Shown one piece after another: positions 13,847-21,696 of a stretch of 26,895 nt of DNA. Under the pieces are notes generated by a model. It worked only from the letters and a program-made list of their open reading frames with translations, was not told where the DNA came from and ran no database searches. Both the position numbers and the translations under genes were made by a program. The stretch is from Gammaproteobacteria bacterium (GTDB lineage: Bacteria; Pseudomonadota; Gammaproteobacteria; Pseudomonadales; Pseudohongiellaceae), in assembly GCA_003556835.1 (NCBI GenBank), contig PWQG01000467.1:1-26895 (forward strand), in the 5' to 3' direction. Positions within the stretch are counted from its first letter, which is position 1, and each line of letters begins with the position of its first letter.

Positions 13847-15124
13847 ATGCGACAGCGCATTGCCGCAACGTCTGTTGCTGTCCTGTACCTGGCTTTTGCC
13901 GGTACCCTGGCGACAGCCGACAACCTGTCCCATGCCGAACCGGAAACGGTCGGCATGTCTTCGGAACGGCTCGACCGTATCGCGCCGTTCATCCAGGGTC
14001 ATGTCGACAGTGGTGAGCTGGTCGGTGCCACCAGCATGATTTCCCGTCGTGGAGAAGTGGTTCATTTCGAAACCTATGGCGAGCTGCGCATGGATACGGG
14101 GGCTCCGGTCGAGTCGGACAGTATTTTCCGCATCTACTCCATGACCAAGCCGATCACGACCCTGGCGGTGATGATGCTGGCGGAACAGGGGCATCTTCAG
14201 ATCACCGATCCGGTAGGCGACTACCTGCCAGGCTTTAATGACCTTCGGGTGGTGGGAGCCGGCGGGGTTCTGGAACCACAGGATCGTCCCATGACCGTCC
14301 AGATGTTGATGACCCACACGGCCGGCCTGACCTACGGAGTATTCGGGGATACCCTCGTCGACCGTCAATATCGCAGTGCCGAGGTCATGAGCAGTCCGTC
14401 CAACACGGAGCTGATCAGCCGTCTGGCCGAACTTCCGCTGCAATACCAGCCGGGTACTCGCTATCACTACAGTGTGGCCACCGATGTGCTGGGAGCGCTG
14501 GTTGAAGTGGTATCCGGTCAGCCCCTGGGGGAGTTCATGCATGATCACATTTTCGAACCCCTGCAGATGCACGACACCTTCTTCGAGGTGCCAGCAGAAA
14601 AGGTGCAACGATTCGGTACCAACCATACCTTCAATCCGGCCACGGGCGAGCTGGAGATCAGTGATCATCCGGACAGCAGCAATTTCGTCAATCGCCAGAC
14701 CTTCGATTCCGGCGGTGGCGGTCTGCTGTCGACCACGGAAGACTATATGCGATTCAGCCAGATGCTGGTGAACGGCGGTGTGCTGGATGGTCAACGCATC
14801 ATTGGTAAAAAGACCCTGGAGTACATGGTGCAGAACCATCTGCCGGGCATTTTCGGTGACGCAGGCGAGCACCCGGGGGACCAATTGCCCGGTTTTGTCG
14901 ATGGCACGGGTTTTGGTTTGGGCTTTGCGGTGGTTGAAGACACCACTCGCACCGGGGTGGTGGGTTCAGAAGGCGAGTATTACTGGGGTGGTGCTGCCGG
15001 CACCATCTTCTGGATTGATCCGGTCGAAGAACTGGCCGCTGTGGTCATGATCCAGCACATGAATGTGCAGATTCCCTTGCGGGCCCGATTCAAGGCCCTG
15101 ACCTACGCAGCGATAACGGAGTGA
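13847..15124 (+). CDS. exported serine hydrolase, class C beta-lactamase fold
   Basis: This 425-residue protein has a Sec signal (cleaved after about residue 24) and the fold of class C beta-lactamases, DD-peptidases and EstB-type esterases. The nucleophile motif SxxK is S98-M-T-K101 (RIYSMTKPIT). The second motif is Y208-S-V rather than the beta-lactamase Y-x-N, and the third block is GGAAGT, not KTG; both differences favour an esterase, amidase or transesterase over a true beta-lactamase. AGGGGAG lies seven bases before the start; the open frame extends upstream to 13715 but only through promoter DNA. It is the first gene of a tight operon: five bases separate its stop from the next start. 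Its partner is a FabH-like ketosynthase, so its substrate may be a fatty-acyl ester or oligomer (inference). Confidence 0.9.
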   Translation: MRQRIAATSVAVLYLAFAGTLATADNLSHAEPETVGMSSERLDRIAPFIQGHVDSGELVGATSMISRRGEVVHFETYGELRMDTGAPVESDSIFRIYSMTKPITTLAVMMLAEQGHLQITDPVGDYLPGFNDLRVVGAGGVLEPQDRPMTVQMLMTHTAGLTYGVFGDTLVDRQYRSAEVMSSPSNTELISRLAELPLQYQPGTRYHYSVATDVLGALVEVVSGQPLGEFMHDHIFEPLQMHDTFFEVPAEKVQRFGTNHTFNPATGELEISDHPDSSNFVNRQTFDSGGGGLLSTTEDYMRFSQMLVNGGVLDGQRIIGKKTLEYMVQNHLPGIFGDAGEHPGDQLPGFVDGTGFGLGFAVVEDTTRTGVVGSEGEYYWGGAAGTIFWIDPVEELAAVVMIQHMNVQIPLRARFKALTYAAITE

Positions 15125-15129
15125 AGCCG

Positions 15130-16272
15130 ATGACGACACCGGCACAGCGTTGTGATGAAGTGGTTATCAGCGGCTCCGGCCTCTGGACACCCGAGCACGT
15201 GGTCACCAACGAAGAGTTGGTGATTGCTCTCAATGCCTATGCGGATCGTTTTAACGAGACCTACAAGGCGGAGATCGAAGCAGGTGAACGTGAACCAGTC
15301 ATGCGCTCCGATCCCGAGTTCATCCATAAGGCGAGCGGGATACGACAGCGGCACGTATACGTCAAGGATGGTATTCTCGATATCGATGTGATGCGACCGC
15401 TGATTCCTGAGCGCGGGGAGGATGAACTGAGTCACCAGGCAGAGATTGCCCTGGCGGCTGCCCGGGATGCCCTGGAGCATTCGGGTCGCGAAGCCGCGGA
15501 CATTGATGCGGTGATTGTCAGTTGTGCCTATACGCAGCGGGCCTATCCGGCCATCGCCATCGAGGTGCAGCATGCGCTGGGCATCGAAGGTTTCGGATTT
15601 GATATGCTGGTCGCCTGTTCGGCCGCCACCTTTGCCCTGCACCGGGCCTATGAGATGGTGAGCAGTGGTACCGCACGGGCCGTACTGGTGATCAATCCGG
15701 AGCTGGTTTCTCCCCAGGTCAATTACCGCGATCGTGACAGTCACTTCATTTTTGGTGATGTGGCCACCGCGGTGGTGATCGAGCGGGGAGATACCGCCGT
15801 CAGTGAGCATCAGTACCGGATACTGGGTACCCGGGCACGCACCCAATACGCAAACACCATCCGCTCCAACTTCGGCTACATGTCGCATGCCTATGGTGGT
15901 GACCCCTTTGCACCGGACAAGCTGTTCCATCAGGAAGGCCGGGCCGTGTTCCGTGATGTCTGCCCGATGGCTGCGGAGCACATCCGGGGTCATCTTGAGC
16001 AACATGAGTTGCAACCCTCGAATGTGCGTCGCTGGTGGTTGCATCAGGCCAACCTGAACATGAACCAGCTGATTGCCAAGAAACTGCTGGGACGGGTGCC
16101 GGAAGAGAGTGAGGCGCCAATTGTGCTCGACCGATATGCCAACACGGCATCGGCCGGGTCGATCATCGCTTTTCATCTACATAATAAAGATCTGCAAGCG
16201 GGCGAGCAGGGTGTGATCTGCTCCTTCGGGGCAGGTTATTCCATTGGCAGCCTGATTCTTGAAAAACGGTAG
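15130..16272 (+). CDS. FabH-like beta-ketoacyl-ACP synthase III
   Basis: This 380-residue condensing enzyme of the KAS III thiolase fold joins an acyl-CoA to malonyl-ACP or another nucleophile. The Cys-His-Asn triad is intact: C163 (VACSAAT), H305 (LHQANLNMN) and N338 (ANTASAGS). It is about 60 residues longer than E. coli FabH, largely from an N-terminal insert (about residues 30-100, including SDPEFIHKASGIRQRH and MRPLIPERGEDELS). This places it in a separate branch seen in many marine gammaproteobacteria rather than as the housekeeping FabH. GGAG is eight bases upstream of ATG 15130; a GTG at 15121 is a poorer alternative. It starts five bases after the hydrolase stop and ends 12 bases before the barrel gene, showing translational coupling. 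It may recycle acyl-CoA into fatty acid synthesis or build a specialised product. Confidence 0.88.
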   Translation: MTTPAQRCDEVVISGSGLWTPEHVVTNEELVIALNAYADRFNETYKAEIEAGEREPVMRSDPEFIHKASGIRQRHVYVKDGILDIDVMRPLIPERGEDELSHQAEIALAAARDALEHSGREAADIDAVIVSCAYTQRAYPAIAIEVQHALGIEGFGFDMLVACSAATFALHRAYEMVSSGTARAVLVINPELVSPQVNYRDRDSHFIFGDVATAVVIERGDTAVSEHQYRILGTRARTQYANTIRSNFGYMSHAYGGDPFAPDKLFHQEGRAVFRDVCPMAAEHIRGHLEQHELQPSNVRRWWLHQANLNMNQLIAKKLLGRVPEESEAPIVLDRYANTASAGSIIAFHLHNKDLQAGEQGVICSFGAGYSIGSLILEKR

Positions 16273-16284
16273 GGAGCCTCTGTC

Positions 16285-17418
16285 GTGCAGTTCAGTAGTC
16301 GCAGACGATTTACCGGATTCTTCATCTCACTGGCTGGCACCATGAGCCTTATTTACGGCGGTCCCTCGCAGGCCCAGTCCCCGGCTGCCGAGCGTGGCAT
16401 GTGGATGGCCAATATGGGGCAGGCCGGATTGCGGCGCTCCTACTCATCTGGTTCCGATCTGGGTGAACTGGTCAATCGGGCGGTAGCCTACCAGATGAGT
16501 AATCGTCTCTATGAGCAGGGTCGGGCGGAGAATCCCGATCTGCGTCGGCGCGATATCAACTCCCACGTTGATTCCTATGTGGCCCAGAATGATTCCCTGA
16601 TTCCATTGGAAATTTCGGGCCTGGATCGCCCCCTGTTCTTGCGTGCTCTGGGACGGGTGGCCTGGCGCGATGAGGAAAATGCGGTCAAAAGCCGTAATGA
16701 TCGTATCGACCTTGGCTTGCTGTATGCGCCGAGCCGTTATTCTTTCGTCAGCCTGGGGCTGGCCGGTGAGAACACCGATTCGGATCTGCGCTTTGTCAAC
16801 GGTAGCAGTGATGGGCGCGCCTGGGGACCAAGGCTGGATGCCGGTGTTGTTTACAATGACACATGGTCATTCGCCACGCGTTATGATTATTTCACCTACA
16901 GTGGCGAAAGTCTCGTCACGGTACCGACGGGGGATACCTTCCTGGATATTGATCGGGATGTGAAGCTCCGTAGGGAATACGTCAATCTCGAGGCCATTGC
17001 CCGTTATGATCGTCGCCAGCTGGACTGGTTGCCCGAAGGAAGTCAGCTGCGCTGGCATAGTGCCTTGCAATACCTTGCACTGGGCTACTCACCGCGTGAA
17101 AACAGTCTGGGCCAGACCCCGGAAGAACCCTTCGGCAATTCACAGCGTCTGGGTATCGTCCGTACCGGCCTGAATTTCTCCGCAACATTTGGTGAGAATG
17201 ACAACTGGAACGCTTCCGGGGAATTGATGATTGATCATGAATTCGATACCAATATGAATCATCCCATCAATGACTCGATCACTGGTTCCTGGAGCATCGG
17301 TCTTACCCGACTTTTCCAGCCGGGTCAGCGGATGATGGTCGAGTACCAGCGCTACGAGAATCGACGCGGGCAGCGCAGCCGAAACAACTTTTCACTGATT
17401 GCCGTGTTCGATTTTTGA
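16285..17418 (+). CDS. outer-membrane beta-barrel protein, unknown
   Basis: I do not recognise this 377-residue protein beyond its architecture. A signal peptide with RRR and a hydrophobic core ends near SQA (about residue 31). From about residue 110 to the end the sequence alternates in short amphipathic strands (RIDLGLLYAP, YSFVSLGLAG, SFATRYDYFTYSG, EYVNLEAIARYDRR) and finishes with FSLIAVFDF, a C-terminal aromatic typical of Bam-inserted barrels. Perhaps 10-12 strands are present. A soluble region rich in Arg and Asp (residues 35-110) comes first. The start is GTG, eight bases after AGGGAG, which overlaps the ketosynthase stop codon. Being third in the operon, it may export or import the product of the two enzymes. 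A symmetrical hairpin ends the transcript. Confidence 0.82.
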   Translation: MQFSSRRRFTGFFISLAGTMSLIYGGPSQAQSPAAERGMWMANMGQAGLRRSYSSGSDLGELVNRAVAYQMSNRLYEQGRAENPDLRRRDINSHVDSYVAQNDSLIPLEISGLDRPLFLRALGRVAWRDEENAVKSRNDRIDLGLLYAPSRYSFVSLGLAGENTDSDLRFVNGSSDGRAWGPRLDAGVVYNDTWSFATRYDYFTYSGESLVTVPTGDTFLDIDRDVKLRREYVNLEAIARYDRRQLDWLPEGSQLRWHSALQYLALGYSPRENSLGQTPEEPFGNSQRLGIVRTGLNFSATFGENDNWNASGELMIDHEFDTNMNHPINDSITGSWSIGLTRLFQPGQRMMVEYQRYENRRGQRSRNNFSLIAVFDF

Positions 17419-17438
17419 TAGCGCGGTTGTTCCGGAAG

Positions 17439-17485
17439 TGGCCCAGGCGCTGAGCGCTGATAAAAGGCGCTCAACGCCTGGGCCA
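17439..17485. terminator. long hairpin between convergent barrel and aldo/keto reductase genes
   Basis: TGGCCCAGGCG (17439-17449) pairs with CGCCTGGGCCA (17475-17485), and GAGCGC (17452-17457) with GCGCTC (17467-17472), leaving a 9-base loop. It sits between two converging stops and should act on both transcripts, though neither side has a T-tract. Confidence 0.6.
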
Positions 17486-17493
17486 TGGGCAGA

Positions 17494-18474
17494 TCAGGCT
17501 GATGCGATCAGGTCGGCCATGCGTTGTCGGGTGGCTTCATCAGGCATCCGGCCCCGCGAGGCTCCCAGATTGTCCTCCAGATAACGCAGGGTTGCCGTGC
17601 CGGGAATGGCACAGGTGACCGCCGGGTGCGACACGATGTACTTGAGCGCAAACTGCGCCCAGCTGTCAATATCGTATTCGGCAGCCCATTCCGGAATGGG
17701 CTGATCACCGAATGCTTCGAATACACGACCGCGCCCGAAGGGCAGGTTGGTCTGCACAGCCACGTCACGATCGCGCGCCAGGGGCAAAATACGCTCTTCG
17801 GCTTCACGATTGTCAATGGCGTAGTCGACCTGGATGAAGTCCAGCTCCTCGGTTGCCAGGACCCGCTCGAAGTCCTCATATTGCCCGGGGAATGATGTCG
17901 TGATGCCGTAGTAACGAATACGTCCTTCCTGTTTCATCTCCCGCAGTATGGGTAGCATGTTTTCCACATTGACGAGGTTGTGTACCTGTAGCAGGTCAAT
18001 GACATCGGTCTGCAGCAGGCGGAAGGAGTCCTCGATTTCCTGCAGGGCATCGGCGGTGTCCTGCTGGCGAACCTTGGTGGCGAGGAAAATCTCCTCTCGA
18101 TTGTTGAATTCCTGCATCAATAGGCCGATGACTTCCTCGGCATTGCCATAAGAGGGTGCTGTGTCAATCATGTTGCCACCCAGTATGGGCAATTGGCGCA
18201 CCACTTCGCGCAAGGGATCCATGGCGGCGTCGTCATCAATGTCCACGGTAAAGCGGCGTGCGGTGCCAATACCGATCAATGGTACCCGCTCTCCGGTTGA
18301 TGGAATGGTTTTGCTTTCAATCGGCAGCCTTTCCACGGTGCGCTGTGCGAATGCGCTGCCCATGCCCAGCACACCACTGCTGATGCCGATGCCGGCACCC
18401 AGTGCGAGCCTGAGCAACTCACGGCGATTGAGTGTGCTGATTGATTGCTTTGAACGGTGTCTGTTGTGTGTCAT
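17494..18474 (-). CDS. Tat-exported aldo/keto reductase
   Basis: This 326-residue protein has the aldo/keto reductase barrel with an intact catalytic tetrad: D104 and Y109 (MIDTAPSYG), K134 (FLATKV) and H165 (LLQVH). The NADPH-binding signature AIPGTATLRYLEDNLGAS (289-306) is also intact. The N-terminus, however, is a twin-arginine signal (NRRELLRLALG, residues 16-26, then a hydrophobic run ending at AFA, about 43), so the enzyme should leave the cytoplasm already folded and perhaps with cofactor bound. GAGGAG precedes the start by four to five bases. It lies 47 bp after the M20 amidohydrolase on the same strand. Family certain; substrate, and how NADP is renewed outside the cytoplasm, are unknown. 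Confidence 0.92.
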   Translation of the reverse strand: MTHNRHRSKQSISTLNRRELLRLALGAGIGISSGVLGMGSAFAQRTVERLPIESKTIPSTGERVPLIGIGTARRFTVDIDDDAAMDPLREVVRQLPILGGNMIDTAPSYGNAEEVIGLLMQEFNNREEIFLATKVRQQDTADALQEIEDSFRLLQTDVIDLLQVHNLVNVENMLPILREMKQEGRIRYYGITTSFPGQYEDFERVLATEELDFIQVDYAIDNREAEERILPLARDRDVAVQTNLPFGRGRVFEAFGDQPIPEWAAEYDIDSWAQFALKYIVSHPAVTCAIPGTATLRYLEDNLGASRGRMPDEATRQRMADLIASA

Positions 18475-18521
18475 GGCGCTCCTCTGTTATCGGCTTGAGG
18501 GAAGTCGGGCCACTGGCCGGA

Positions 18522-19829
18522 CTACTGTCCGTCCAGATAATCGAATACAAGTGCGGTCATGGCTTGCACACCCACCGGAAGACCGCGTTCATCTGCGTAA
18601 AAACGAGGTGAGTGGTTGGGATGAACCATCTCTGGATCATCCGGGGCGACCCCGAGAAAGAAAAACAGGCCGGGCACTTCATTAGCATAGAAGGAGAAAT
18701 CCTCGGAGCCGGTCGATAGAGCCGCCTCCGAAAAGGCCTCTCCAGCCACCCGGCGCAATGTGGGTTCCATACGATCGACCAGGTCCGCATCATTGCTGGT
18801 GACCGGATAACCCAGGCTGATGTCGACCTCAGCGCTTGCGCCGGCACTGGCCGCAATCTGTTTCGCGGTGCGTTCTACCCGTTCATGGATCTGCAGCCTG
18901 GTGTCGGCATCGAAGGTGCGCATGGTGCCGATCATTTCCACGGATTCAGGAATGATGTTGTTGCGGACACCACCATTGATGGCGCCGACAGTCACGATGG
19001 ATGGGGTTGTGGTGGCGTTGAGCTGTCGGCTGGGAATGGTCTGCAGGCCCATGACAATCTGTGCAGCGACCACAATCGGATCGATTCCGGCCCAGGGTTG
19101 GGCGCCGTGTGTCTGTTGGCCCTGCACGGTGATGGTAAAGCTGTCGCTGGAGGCCATCATGCCACCCTTGCGTACCGCAATGCTGCCGACCGGTGCCGGT
19201 GTGACATGCAATCCGAACACGGCTTCCGGACGCATCAGGTCGAACAGGCCTTCCTCCAGCATGAGTTCAGCACCGCCTTCCTCGCCCGGAGGGGCGCCTT
19301 CTTCGGCCGGCTGGAAAATGAACATCACATTACCGGCCAGGGATGAACGGCTTTCGGCCAGCACCTGGGCTGCGCCCATCAGGATGGCCACGTGATTGTC
19401 ATGACCACAGGCATGCATCACACCGACCTCCTGTCCGTACCATTCGGTGCGCACGGTCGAGGCGAAGGGCAGGTCGACTTCCTCGGTTACTGGAAGCGCG
19501 TCCATATCGGCCCGCAGAGCGATGGTCGGCCCGGGGCTGTCACCCCGCAGGATTCCCACGACTCCGGTATGGGCGATCTCCGTATGAACTTCGAGGCCCA
19601 GCTCGCGCAGATGATCGGCGACAATGCCGGCGGTACGGAACTCGCGGTTGCCCAGTTCCGGGTGCTGATGAATGTCGCGGCGCCAGGCCACCACATCAGG
19701 CATCACATTGTCGATACGGCTCTGGACTGCGTCGGGCACGGGCTGGTTTTGCGCCAGGGTGGCGCTTGCCGGCAGCATGGCCAACGATAGCAGCAGTGGT
19801 GTGAAAAGGGTGCGCAGGTGTCTGAACAT
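18522..19829 (-). CDS. exported M20 family amidohydrolase
   Basis: This 435-residue zinc amidohydrolase belongs to the M20D group (hippurate hydrolase, N-acyl-amino-acid and IAA-amino-acid hydrolases), cleaving amide bonds of N-acyl amino acids. It has a Sec signal cleaved after about residue 26 (ATLAQ). Metal and catalytic residues are visible: RADMDALP (106-113), C141 and H143 in HACGHDNH, E176/E177 in QPAEEG, H208 in FGLHVTP and H406 in VHPNHSPRF. The dimerisation domain lies between about 215 and 330. GAGGAAG is upstream of the ATG. The secreted form is less usual than the cytoplasmic one and fits a scavenging role for acylated amino acids or peptides. It is followed after 47 bp by the aldo/keto reductase. 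Confidence 0.93.
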   Translation of the reverse strand: MFRHLRTLFTPLLLSLAMLPASATLAQNQPVPDAVQSRIDNVMPDVVAWRRDIHQHPELGNREFRTAGIVADHLRELGLEVHTEIAHTGVVGILRGDSPGPTIALRADMDALPVTEEVDLPFASTVRTEWYGQEVGVMHACGHDNHVAILMGAAQVLAESRSSLAGNVMFIFQPAEEGAPPGEEGGAELMLEEGLFDLMRPEAVFGLHVTPAPVGSIAVRKGGMMASSDSFTITVQGQQTHGAQPWAGIDPIVVAAQIVMGLQTIPSRQLNATTTPSIVTVGAINGGVRNNIIPESVEMIGTMRTFDADTRLQIHERVERTAKQIAASAGASAEVDISLGYPVTSNDADLVDRMEPTLRRVAGEAFSEAALSTGSEDFSFYANEVPGLFFFLGVAPDDPEMVHPNHSPRFYADERGLPVGVQAMTALVFDYLDGQ

Positions 19830-19924
19830 ATCGCTTCCTCAGGCAAGCTGATTATGGTTTGCCTTCAGCATACCGGAGCCCGGTACGGGCGGAAAGTCCC
19901 GGATCGAGGATTGCCGGGCGGAGA

Positions 19925-21586
19925 TCAGGCAGCTTGGCAGTATTGCTGGAACGCACCTGCGGACAGTGGGCGACTGAAATGGAAGCCCTGGGCCATTTCA
20001 CAGCCCATGTCCTGCAGCATGCACGCCACCGCTTCACTCTCCACCCCTTCGGCGGTAATGCGCATGCCGAGCGAGTGGGCCAGTCGGATGGTGTGCTCGA
20101 CCATATGGCGTCGTCCGCTTTCCCGGTCCAGGCGTTGCACGAATACGCGGTCGAGTTTGACGGTGTCGGCAGGTAATCGGTCAAGATATTGCAGGGAAGA
20201 GTAACCCGTGCCGAAGTCATCAATGGCCACTCCGACTCCCATACGGCTCAGTTTCTTGAGCTTGCGGGCCGTCTGCTTGATGTCATCCATGAATGCACTT
20301 TCGGTCACTTCCAGTTCAATGGAGCTGGCGGGCATGTCGTATCGCTCCAGCATCTGCAGCAGGTCATCCACGAAGTTGTCGGCCAACAGATTGCGTGGGG
20401 AAATGTTCAGGGCCACGGGACCAACAAAGGCACCCTGCTGCTGCCATTGCTTGAGTTGCAGCAGGCCCTGCTCGATGACCCAGTGGCTCAGCGCATGAAT
20501 CAGGCCGCTCTGTTCCACCCGCGGGATGAAAAAATCGGGCGCGATGAATTGACCGTCAGCACTTTGCCAGCGAAGCAGTGCTTCGCAGCCGCAGATCTCT
20601 CGATCGCTCAGCGTCACTTTGGGTTGGTAGTGCAAAAAAAGTCGACCGGAGTCAAAGGCATTCTTGAAGTTGCCCAGCAGTTCGATGTTCTGTCGTGATG
20701 CGGCGTCCAGGTCTTTCTTGTAATGAACCTGGCGAGTTTTGCTGCGGCGGGCTTCGGCAATGCAGATGTCGGCTTTCTGCAGGTATTCTTCGGCACGATC
20801 AAGAACCAGCTCGTCGGTCCGTACGACGCCGACAGCGTGGTTCAATATCACGGGGATGCCTTCGAAATGGCAGGGCTGTGAAAAGGTACGTTCCAGTTGC
20901 CGCGCTACCGTGGCAATGGGAGTCGTCTCTTCGTCGGGTATCAACAGGGCAATGTGATTGGCTGTGGTCTGGTACATTTCAATCGAGTCGGGCAGTTGCT
21001 CCCTGAAGCTTGACGCCAGTTGCTGGATGATGCTGGCGCCAAAATGGCTGCCCAGGCGCAGTTCGTAGTCCTGAAGGTCGGTAAGGCTCAGCAGTATCAG
21101 GGCCTGTCGTGATGTTTCGCCATTTCCCGTGGTGGGATTCAGGTTGTGTTCCAGGTCATTGAGCAGTGCCGTGCGATTGGGCAGGTCGGTCTGGGGGTCG
21201 TGGAACAGACGCCAGCGGATGCGACGGATGTAGAGCCGGATCAGATCGGAGGCCATGCCCACAATTGTGGCGATAAGCACAAAAAAGCCGGTCCGGTACA
21301 GCCAGTTGATGGTTTCCTGCATCTCCCCGGTTGCGACGTCCACAGGCATGTAAGGGCCGAGGGCGAGGCCGGCCACCAGGGCCACAATAATGGCGGTGGG
21401 CGTGCCGAACACCAGGGCGCTCAGCACGATGGGCACGTACATGGAGTGGGAATAGACGAATTTGATGCCGCCGGTGGAATAGACAAACCAGGCAACAGCC
21501 GGAATGAGCAGTACAATCAGGGGAACACTGAGCGCGCGAATGAGAACGCGATGATCTTCCAATTTCGAGATCAGTGTCTGAAGCAT
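19925..21586 (-). CDS. membrane GGDEF-EAL protein, predicted c-di-GMP phosphodiesterase
   Basis: This 553-residue regulator has an N-terminal membrane domain (residues 15-115, about four helices, MASE-like), a GGDEF-fold domain (125-290) and a C-terminal EAL domain (300-550). The GGDEF signature itself is lost: the active-site turn reads TTANH at about 207-211, so no cyclase activity is expected; it may bind GTP and control the EAL domain. The EAL domain looks active: Q321 (HYQPKV), E335-A-L (CEALLRW), N394, E426 (ELEVTES), D456/D457 (AIDDFGTGYSS), K477 and E513 (AEGVES). It should therefore hydrolyse c-di-GMP at the inner membrane. The ATG at 21586 follows GAGG by eight bases and opens the membrane domain; a longer frame to 21799 runs into ilvD and lacks a ribosome site. 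It lies 110 bp downstream of ilvD. Confidence 0.92.
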   Translation of the reverse strand: MLQTLISKLEDHRVLIRALSVPLIVLLIPAVAWFVYSTGGIKFVYSHSMYVPIVLSALVFGTPTAIIVALVAGLALGPYMPVDVATGEMQETINWLYRTGFFVLIATIVGMASDLIRLYIRRIRWRLFHDPQTDLPNRTALLNDLEHNLNPTTGNGETSRQALILLSLTDLQDYELRLGSHFGASIIQQLASSFREQLPDSIEMYQTTANHIALLIPDEETTPIATVARQLERTFSQPCHFEGIPVILNHAVGVVRTDELVLDRAEEYLQKADICIAEARRSKTRQVHYKKDLDAASRQNIELLGNFKNAFDSGRLFLHYQPKVTLSDREICGCEALLRWQSADGQFIAPDFFIPRVEQSGLIHALSHWVIEQGLLQLKQWQQQGAFVGPVALNISPRNLLADNFVDDLLQMLERYDMPASSIELEVTESAFMDDIKQTARKLKKLSRMGVGVAIDDFGTGYSSLQYLDRLPADTVKLDRVFVQRLDRESGRRHMVEHTIRLAHSLGMRITAEGVESEAVACMLQDMGCEMAQGFHFSRPLSAGAFQQYCQAA

Positions 21587-21696
21587 CTGACGCACCTCGC
21601 TTGACGGATGCGCCGAGGCATTGGCTTCGGGGCGGCGGGCGCGGCAGATCCGGTTCCGAGGATCCGGGCAGCGGTCAGGAGACTGCTGCTGCAGGA

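Noticed and set aside
13805..14884. A 359-codon minus-strand frame opposite the serine hydrolase
   Set aside because: Shadow of a gene with intact catalytic motifs; His-rich composition is typical of antisense reading.
13847..15124. True beta-lactamase (antibiotic resistance) reading of the serine hydrolase
   Set aside because: The SxxK motif is present but the Y-x-N motif and KTG box are replaced by YSV and GGAAGT, so resistance is not supported.
15103..16176. A 357-codon minus-strand frame opposite the ketosynthase
   Set aside because: Shadow frame without start signals; the plus-strand gene has an intact Cys-His-Asn triad.
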